A stretch of DNA of 16,275 nucleotides, from contig JAHJCS010000198.1 in the NCBI GenBank assembly GCA_018812465.1, positions 1 to 16,275 of the forward strand, read 5' to 3'. This DNA is from Nanobdellota archaeon. GTDB lineage: Archaea; Nanobdellota; Nanobdellia; Woesearchaeales; UBA12501. This document shows positions 12,160-16,275 of the stretch, one piece after another; the stretch's first letter is position 1; each line of letters starts with the position of its first letter. The notes under the pieces were generated by a model. It was given only the letters and a program-made list of their open reading frames with translations, searched no databases and was not told the DNA's origin. A program made the translations under genes and the position numbers.

Positions 12160-12460
12160 CGTTTTTTTAACCATTAAGGAGTGACAAACCAGAGAGATTT
12201 GAGATAGGAGGTTATAGGCTGTAATACCCCCATAAAATGGGTTCTGGTAACCCTGGTGAAAATTTTTGGCTCATCAGCAACTCAGGATTTCTGAGATTTT
12301 GGAGCTCAAAAAACCTCCTTATATATGAAAGAAATAGAGGGGGCAATAAAAAGTCAGAACTCCAAAGCTTTGTTTCCCTTGACATCCCATATCTTCCGCC
12401 TCTTCCTCTGTTTTTGGGTATGTCTAATAACCAGTTCTTTGGAGCCAGCTAGAACAATAA
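12160..12460. other. Gene-free stretch with weak structure
   Basis: No frame with promoter or SD support is seen here. AGGAGGTT (near 12207) and AACCTCCT (near 12310) form an 8-bp inverted repeat about 95 bases apart, with smaller hairpins inside (CCCATAAAATGGG; CTCAG-gatt-TCTGAG). A fragment, CTGAGTTGCTGATGA, on the minus strand resembles a D'/C' pair of a C/D guide RNA, but the outer boxes are missing. Confidence 0.3.
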
Positions 12461-12462
12461 GG

Positions 12463-12720
12463 TTAATGCTCTGCATCACCTGGTTTTTTGGAGTCTTTCA
12501 GGATGATTGGATAATTTCTGGATTTCTGGCCTGTTTTAGGATCTTCATACATAGATTTCGCAAAAGTTCCGGTGATTACCAAAATCTTTGCTTCTTTTTT
12601 TCCAGAACCCAAAACTGTGATCACAGAATCCGCATAGTCATGCTGAGAATTGGATGAAGAAGAAGCAGATTTCCTGCTATTTTTCTTTGCTGTTTTTGAT
12701 GCTTGACTCTTTGATGCCAT
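12463..12720 (-). CDS. Small Ser/Lys-rich protein, 85 residues
   Basis: I start at ATG 12718-12720 (MASKSQASKTAKKNSRKSAS) because the upstream in-frame extension runs through the GC-rich structured block and looks non-coding. The N-terminal 35 residues are Ser/Lys rich and probably disordered. The rest (DYADSVITVLGSGKKEAKIL, then VITGTFAKSMYEDPKTGQKS) looks like a small beta domain, and the end is KDSKKPGDAEH. No SD. No family is recognised. A basic tail plus small beta domain would fit a nucleic-acid-associated protein, but this is composition only. Confidence 0.55.
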   Translation of the reverse strand: MASKSQASKTAKKNSRKSASSSSNSQHDYADSVITVLGSGKKEAKILVITGTFAKSMYEDPKTGQKSRNYPIILKDSKKPGDAEH

Positions 12721-12734
12721 TTTATGAACATGGT

Positions 12735-12990
12735 TTTCCGGCCGGCTTCTCGATGAATTTGGGGTTTTCCAGCAACGGCTCGCTCCGTTGACACGCGAGC
12801 TAAGTGGGATTTCGCTTGCGCTCAATCCCACGACCAGATTAAACAAACCCAGTTGTATGCAATCCAATATTGTTGCTGCCTCTTAGTTTAGGCAACAACA
12901 ATGGCGCAGGCCGACCGGGGGTTGGCCCCTCTGGGGTGGTCGGTAGGACACGGCAAAGCCGTGGCCGTCTGCCGCCATTATTGTTGTTGC
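12735..12990 (-). ncRNA. GC-rich structured block, candidate non-coding RNA
   Basis: In an AT-rich setting this block is clearly GC rich and folds strongly. Ends 12892-12906 (GCAACAACAATGGCG) pair with 12973-12990 (15 bp, 3-base bulge). Inside are GCCGACC/GGTCGGT (12910-12916/12938-12944) and CACGGC-aaa-GCCGTG (12949-12963), a three-way junction. CCCC at 12926-12929 can pair with GGGG on either side. Further along, GTGGGATT/AATCCCAC and CAACGG/CCGTTG hairpins occur. A TATA-like TTATATTTATAA (12993-13004) on the minus strand would start a transcript near 12973. I looked for RNase P, SRP and tRNA signatures and found none. A transposon-derived palindrome is the main alternative. Confidence 0.45.
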
Positions 12991-13093
12991 TGTTATAAAT
13001 ATAATCTAACCTCATTCTGCTGTCAGGAGGGCGGCGTGCAACAATACATTTATATTAAAATAGCTTATTCAGAAGTTATATCTAAAAAATTCT

Positions 13094-13882
13094 TCATTCT
13101 TGATATGGCATCCTTATCTGGCCTCTGTCAAACATCCTGTTGACAACAGAGTGCAGGTATCCTGACTGGCCACCTATTGGCAGAAACCCAGCAACCTGTA
13201 TCCTCTTCTCAAGGAAGTCAGGATCTCCAGCCATACCCTTCTGGGCATCCCGGCCATAGCCCAAATTGGTATATACAACTGAGTGTGGGTCACCAAATCT
13301 CGGACCCCATGGGAGCTGGCCCGTTGTGAACATAGGGCTTGGCTTGCCGACAACCCTTGCTCCTGACTCACAGGCTTCCATGAACCACTGAGGGTCTCCT
13401 GCTCCGAGCAGGCCGTATCTCACAATTTTCATCTGTCCTTCTGTGCTTGCTAGTGTAAGCTCTTCAAGACAGACTGAATTATCATATACTTCGCCAAAAG
13501 CATTGCCAGAATCAGCATTGATTGTGAACATTGGAAACATGAGCTCAGCATGGACTCCATTCCTGAGCTTCTCTCTTGGAACCACTTTCTCAGGCTTTGT
13601 CTCAAATATATATTTCCCAGGAACAATAAGATCTCTCAGCTTGTACTGGTCGCTCTCAGCTCCGGTACCATCACCCAGCCTAAAACCAATGACTGTTAGT
13701 TTGCCTATATCCTGGCCTATACATTTAACAGGAACATCTGTCCTGTAAGAATATGGCTTTTGTTTGCTCACATCCTGAACCTCAGGCACTTCTTCAAACT
13801 CAAGACTTCCTGCGCTGAGGTCATGATAGAAGGATAGCATTCTCCTGATATTCTCAGTCATTGCCTGTGTTAGCTCTTTCAT
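13094..13882 (-). CDS. Uncharacterised 262-residue protein
   Basis: The ATG at 13880-13882 stands 26 bases after TTTATATA (13905-13912), a leaderless archaeal promoter. The protein is soluble, with a helical N-terminus (MKELTQAMTENIRRMLSFYH) followed by mainly beta sequence. It contains KPYSYRTDVPVKCIGQD, VTGFRLGDGTG-like Gly turns, a Pro/Phe-rich ELMFPMFTINADSGNAFGEV and GPRFGDPHSVVYTNLGYGRD near the C-terminus. I see no nucleotide-binding or catalytic motif that I can name. It is a single-gene unit, divergent from the small coiled-coil gene at 13986. Orthologues may exist as conserved hypothetical proteins in related archaea. Function unknown. Confidence 0.75.
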   Translation of the reverse strand: MKELTQAMTENIRRMLSFYHDLSAGSLEFEEVPEVQDVSKQKPYSYRTDVPVKCIGQDIGKLTVIGFRLGDGTGAESDQYKLRDLIVPGKYIFETKPEKVVPREKLRNGVHAELMFPMFTINADSGNAFGEVYDNSVCLEELTLASTEGQMKIVRYGLLGAGDPQWFMEACESGARVVGKPSPMFTTGQLPWGPRFGDPHSVVYTNLGYGRDAQKGMAGDPDFLEKRIQVAGFLPIGGQSGYLHSVVNRMFDRGQIRMPYQE

Positions 13883-13904
13883 GGCAAGAGGAGGCCTGAG
13901 GGAT

Positions 13905-13912
13905 TATATAAA
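13905..13912 (-). promoter_or_regulatory. TATA box of the 262-residue protein gene
   Basis: TTTATATA on the minus strand is centred 26 bases before the ATG at 13882. This is the standard archaeal distance from TATA to transcription start and implies a leaderless mRNA. Confidence 0.6.
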
Positions 13913-13955
13913 GCTTTTTGTTGTGACCACTATATAGTAGATATAAAACGAAAGG

Positions 13956-13965
13956 TTTATATATA
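13956..13965 (+). promoter_or_regulatory. TATA box of the small coiled-coil gene
   Basis: TTTATATATA is centred 25 bases before the ATG at 13986, again implying a leaderless transcript. With the box at 13905 it forms a compact divergent promoter pair. Confidence 0.6.
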
Positions 13966-13985
13966 AGTAGTTAATTAAAGATTGG

Positions 13986-14198
13986 ATGGCAATACTAAAC
14001 TTCTTTGGAAATATAAAAAGAGTCCTCAGGAAGATGAGGAAAGAGATAGCTGAGCTTAGAGCCAGTGTCAATGAATGGATTGTCCACCTTAATTCTGAGA
14101 ATGATGAGCTTAAGGCCAGAGTAGCTGAGCTTGACAGGAGACTGAGAGAGCTTGAGATGGAAAGAGTGGCCAAGATGATGAAGATTGAGTTATTATGA
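13986..14198 (+). CDS. Small coiled-coil protein, 70 residues
   Basis: ATG follows a TATA box at the leaderless distance. The product MAILNFFGNIKRVLRKMRKE opens with an amphipathic, possibly membrane-touching segment. It continues as a charged helix with regular hydrophobic spacing (IAELRASVNEWIVHLNSEND, then ELKARVAELDRRLRELEMER) ending VAKMMKIELL. It is probably a homodimeric coiled coil. No family is recognised; short basic-then-coiled proteins can be membrane-surface scaffolds or DNA-binding accessory proteins. It stands alone between divergent and convergent neighbours. Confidence 0.7.
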   Translation: MAILNFFGNIKRVLRKMRKEIAELRASVNEWIVHLNSENDELKARVAELDRRLRELEMERVAKMMKIELL

Positions 14199-14258
14199 TT
14201 TCTGATTTGAGTGATTATGATTTCTGATTACCTCAATCTATTTGTATATAGTTGATCT

Positions 14259-14933
14259 TTAGTGTTTAGCCCGCATCTTCTTAGCCCAGTACACAAAAGG
14301 AGTGTCACAGGCTGCAACTACAATCTTCATCACATAGGATGTAAAGAATATCTGAAGGATTATGCTCCATGAGAACACTCCGACAAATGCTATAAGAGTG
14401 AATATCATATTGTCAAGCAGCTGGCTAAGCATTGTTGATGCATTGTTCCTCACCCAAAGGAATCTTCCTTTGAACCTCTTCTTCATCTTAGCAAATATCC
14501 ATACATCATGGAACTGCGATATGAAATAAGCAGTGAGGCTTGCGAATGCAATCCTAGGAAGAAGACTGAATATAGCTGCCAGATGAGGGCTCAGAAAGTC
14601 TGATTCATGCGGAACAAAGAAAAGCGTGAGCTGCATTATAAGAGTCACAGATATAAGCACAAAGAATCCTATCCAGACAGCTCTCTGTGCATCCTTTTTA
14701 GAATGAACCTCAGCTAGGATGTCAGTCACAAGGAACAGAGAGCCATACACAATATTGCCCATTGATGTCACAAAGCCGAAGAACTCTATTGTCTTCATGA
14801 CCTGGATATTGGCGACTATGATTGCGATTGCGACCCAGGCATACAGGCCAGTCTTTCCCCACAAAGTGTAGGCAAGCATGATAAGAAGAAAGCATCCTAT
14901 CAACAGCTCGAACCATAATATCTCATTGATCAT
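14259..14933 (-). CDS. yhhQ: YhhQ/QPTR-family queuosine precursor transporter
   Basis: This encodes a 224-residue integral membrane protein of the YhhQ (DUF165/VUT_1) family, whose bacterial members import 7-deazaguanine precursors of queuosine such as preQ0 and preQ1. It has six or so transmembrane segments and both family blocks: GNIVYGSLFLVTDILAEVHS (59-78) and the C-terminal NNASTMLSQLLDNMIFTLIA (163-182) with the conserved Gln and Asp, ending DTPFVYWAKK. The length is normal for the family. The start lies three bases after the stop of the beta-propeller gene, with AGGTGAGCA ahead, so they are one operon. The divergent transglycosylase gene at 16065 supports a role in precursor uptake. 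Whether the substrate is queuine, preQ1 or preQ0 cannot be told. Confidence 0.88.
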   Translation of the reverse strand: MINEILWFELLIGCFLLIMLAYTLWGKTGLYAWVAIAIIVANIQVMKTIEFFGFVTSMGNIVYGSLFLVTDILAEVHSKKDAQRAVWIGFFVLISVTLIMQLTLFFVPHESDFLSPHLAAIFSLLPRIAFASLTAYFISQFHDVWIFAKMKKRFKGRFLWVRNNASTMLSQLLDNMIFTLIAFVGVFSWSIILQIFFTSYVMKIVVAACDTPFVYWAKKMRAKH

Positions 14934-14936
14934 TGC

Positions 14937-15716
14937 TCACCTGCCATCATACTCAAATCTCATTATCTTTGCGCCTTCCTTGCCAGTTCCAGCAACAACA
15001 AGCCTGTCCTGGCTGTCAAAGAGCATAGCTCCTATTGCCATAAAAGGAATATCAAAATGTTCCTTATTGTCATTCTTTATGTCCAGATAATCTATTCCTG
15101 CACTGCCTTTTTTCTTAGGAGCCATCAGAGGCCTCTTGAAAGGATCAACAGCAAAAGCAGTTATCTCATGGTCAGGAACAAGTCCCAGAGGAATTACATA
15201 AGGGGTTATCTGAGCAAACAACCTCTGATGTGAACCAGGAATGTCCACAAGAGCATACACCTGCTCGTAAGCTGCAATGTCCTTGACACCAGCCATGACT
15301 AATTCAACATTCTTGCCATACACCTGTATCAATCTGCCCTGATTATCATCAACAGCTGAATAGCTCTGGTCAACAACATAGACATGATGTTCATTAGGCC
15401 TGATCCTCTTAGCATCAATACCAGGATAATCCTTGGCCATGCCTGCTCCTTTTGAATTAAAAGAAGTGAGCCTTGGAATATTATGTGAGTCCCCGATATA
15501 CAAGGTTCCTCCTTTAAAGCCTATAGATCTTGGGTTAGTATCATCAAACTTATCATTATAAACATTGATAGGGTCAAGCGTGCATGTAACAGCCCTTATC
15601 TTCTTTTCTGAACTATCAGAAACCATCCAGATCATGCCATCATGATCAATAGCAATGTCATTTATGGATTCCCAGCCATTGATTACTCTTTCATCAAGTT
15701 TCTTAAGCTTAACCAT
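14937..15716 (-). CDS. Beta-propeller-like (NHL/SMP-30-like) protein, 259 residues
   Basis: I choose ATG 15714-15716 (MVKLKKLDERV). A GTG nine bases earlier is possible. The sequence shows repeated strand-turn-strand units of propeller type: INDIAIDHDGMIWMVSDS, RSIGFKGGTLYIGDSHN, HHVYVVDQSYSAVDDNQGRL, ITAFAVDPFKRPLMAP and IGAMLFDSQDRLVVAGTG. The D/N-G-x-hydrophobic-hydrophobic turns resemble NHL, SMP-30 or two-component-regulator-type propellers. No signal peptide is present, so it is probably cytoplasmic. It is co-transcribed with the YhhQ-type transporter and may act with it or in base metabolism. No catalytic site can be named. A TATA-like TATATATAATATAAA lies 34-50 bases upstream. Confidence 0.65.
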   Translation of the reverse strand: MVKLKKLDERVINGWESINDIAIDHDGMIWMVSDSSEKKIRAVTCTLDPINVYNDKFDDTNPRSIGFKGGTLYIGDSHNIPRLTSFNSKGAGMAKDYPGIDAKRIRPNEHHVYVVDQSYSAVDDNQGRLIQVYGKNVELVMAGVKDIAAYEQVYALVDIPGSHQRLFAQITPYVIPLGLVPDHEITAFAVDPFKRPLMAPKKKGSAGIDYLDIKNDNKEHFDIPFMAIGAMLFDSQDRLVVAGTGKEGAKIMRFEYDGR

Positions 15717-15749
15717 ATATAGCACCCAGTAATACTCATGATATATCTG

Positions 15750-15767
15750 TTTTATATTATATATACT
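15750..15767 (-). promoter_or_regulatory. TATA-rich promoter of the propeller-transporter operon
   Basis: On the minus strand TATATATAATATAAA precedes the ATG at 15716 by roughly 34-50 bases, leaving a very short leader. Another AT-rich TATA-like element (AAATATATAAG, near 15790) faces the plus strand and could drive a transcript through the structured region 15842-15998. Confidence 0.45.
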
Positions 15768-15841
15768 CTAGAACCCCTTTTATAGGGTAAAATATATAAG
15801 CATTTAAATATTTTTAGGAAACTAAGGGCTTGATTTTGTAT

Positions 15842-15998
15842 ATGTCCTTGTAATTATAATATATCCTAGCTCGGCCTGTTCCTGCAGTAAAACAGACCGG
15901 GCCGAGTGAGGCTTCAAGTCCTCTAAGAGCATATAACAGGGACATGCCAACCTCACCTCGCCAGTATCTGGTGTTCAGCCCAATCAGGCGAGGCGAGG
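15842..15998. other. Structured intergenic element upstream of the transglycosylase gene
   Basis: ATGTCCTTGT (15842-15851) pairs with ACAGGGACAT (15936-15945; 10 bp, one wobble). CTCGGCC (15870-15876) pairs with GGCCGAG (15900-15906). GTGAGG (15906-15911) can pair with CCTCAC (15951-15956), in pseudoknot order. The same CCTCAC is also the base of CCTCACCTCGCC (15951-15962), which pairs with GGCGAGGCGAGG (15987-15998), 11 of 12 with one A-C mismatch. The two pairings compete, as in a regulatory leader. It lies in the 345-bp divergent gap and would be in the transglycosylase leader if read on the plus strand. It does not match a preQ1 riboswitch pattern that I know. Confidence 0.5.
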
Positions 15999-16013
15999 AA
16001 AAAAGTGCACAAT

Positions 16014-16042
16014 ATGAATTTACTTAAAGTGCATAAATTCAT
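16014..16042. promoter_or_regulatory. Palindrome in the transglycosylase promoter zone
   Basis: ATGAATTTA (16014-16022) and TAAATTCAT (16034-16042) form a perfect 9-bp inverted repeat around an 11-base spacer, 23-51 bases before the ATG at 16065. AT-rich TATA candidates (TTTACTTAAA; CATAAATTC) fall within it, so a dimeric regulator bound here would block transcription. Confidence 0.45.
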
Positions 16043-16064
16043 CGTTCAGATTCAGAGAATAAAC

Positions 16065-16275
16065 ATGGCAACACTAAGATTCAAGGTAGACTCAACAGAG
16101 GGGCAGGCCAGGACAGGCACTCTCAGGCTGAAGCATGGCACTGTCAAGACTCCTGAGCTCATGCCTGTTGCGACAAAAGCGACTGTCAAGGCAATCACTT
16201 CTGAGGAGCTGAATGACCTTGGCAGCCAGATGATAATAGCAAATACGTACCATCTCATGCTCAAGCCAGGCGCTG
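16065..16275 (+). CDS. tgt: tRNA-guanine(34) transglycosylase, bacterial type, N-terminal part
   Basis: The first 70 codons of a transglycosylase run off the right edge. Such enzymes swap a guanine in tRNA for a 7-deazaguanine base. The visible part, FKVDSTEGQARTGTLRLKHG then VKTPELMPVATKATVKAITS and MIIANTYHLMLKPG, matches the N-terminus of bacterial and eukaryotic Tgt (D-T-x-G-xAR-xG; TP-x-x-MPV-x-T-x-x-TVK; N-T-YHL-x-x-x-PG). These act at anticodon position 34 for queuosine. Archaeal ArcTGT, which acts at position 15, normally has MPVVNP and NSY instead. The catalytic aspartates lie beyond the window. The divergent transporter operon supports a queuosine salvage role. There is no SD; ATG follows AATAAAC. 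Confidence 0.88.
   Translation, partial: MATLRFKVDSTEGQARTGTLRLKHGTVKTPELMPVATKATVKAITSEELNDLGSQMIIANTYHLMLKPGA

Noticed and set aside
12200..12320. C/D box guide RNA suggested by CTGAGTTGCTGATGA on the minus strand
   Set aside because: Only an internal D'/C'-like pair is present. No outer C box or D box lies at the usual distance.
1..16275. tRNA, rRNA or CRISPR array
   Set aside because: I found no T-loop motif with matching acceptor stem, no rRNA core sequence and no regularly spaced direct repeats. The 16S-tail-like bases at 4523-4539 are simply the complement of an SD site.

Overview
The window joins two differently written halves. From about 13.1 kb to the end it reads as an AT-leaning archaeal chromosome, probably a small-genome DPANN lineage. 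Several genes have a TATA box 22-26 nt before an ATG and no Shine-Dalgarno (SD) sequence, and a HerA/VirB4-like ATPase of archaeal style lies at 9.4-11.5 kb. From 1 to about 9.0 kb almost every gene is on the minus strand, most are under 110 codons, and most have a strong SD (AAGGAG/AGGAGG) 5-8 nt before ATG, GTG or TTG. I read the left half as an accessory element (virus, plasmid or integrated element). A bacterial DNA segment or an assembly junction near 9.0-9.4 kb cannot be excluded.

Left half, read right to left in the direction of transcription: a sigma70-like promoter overlapping a palindrome (9040-9069); four overlapping or near-abutting genes for two-helix membrane proteins (8886 to 7845); a 46-residue hydrophilic protein with unusual codon use (7561-7421); a PilT-type hexameric ATPase (7167-5977); about 1.3 kb dense in inverted repeats with no convincing gene; then a run of small proteins, many with Cys clusters or zinc-ribbon-like spacing (4445 to 1372); tiny basic or Ser/Gly-rich proteins (1194 to 757); and a one-helix membrane protein running off the left edge. 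Nearly every gap between these genes holds long inverted repeats with unrelated stem sequences. Several have the crossed order A-B-A'-B', implying pseudoknots, and several contain a segment that can pair with either of two partners.

Right half: the HerA-like ATPase with a C-terminal winged helix and an upstream coiled-coil gene; an uncharacterised basic protein; a GC-rich block with a cloverleaf-like fold that is a good non-coding RNA candidate; an unrecognised 262-residue protein; a short coiled-coil gene; and a queuosine-salvage-like cluster of a beta-propeller-like protein, a YhhQ/QPTR-type queuosine precursor transporter and, divergently, a bacterial-type tRNA-guanine transglycosylase that runs off the right edge. 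The two halves may cooperate only loosely. The clearest functional unit is the queuosine group. The small-protein array and its structured spacers are the least explained part.
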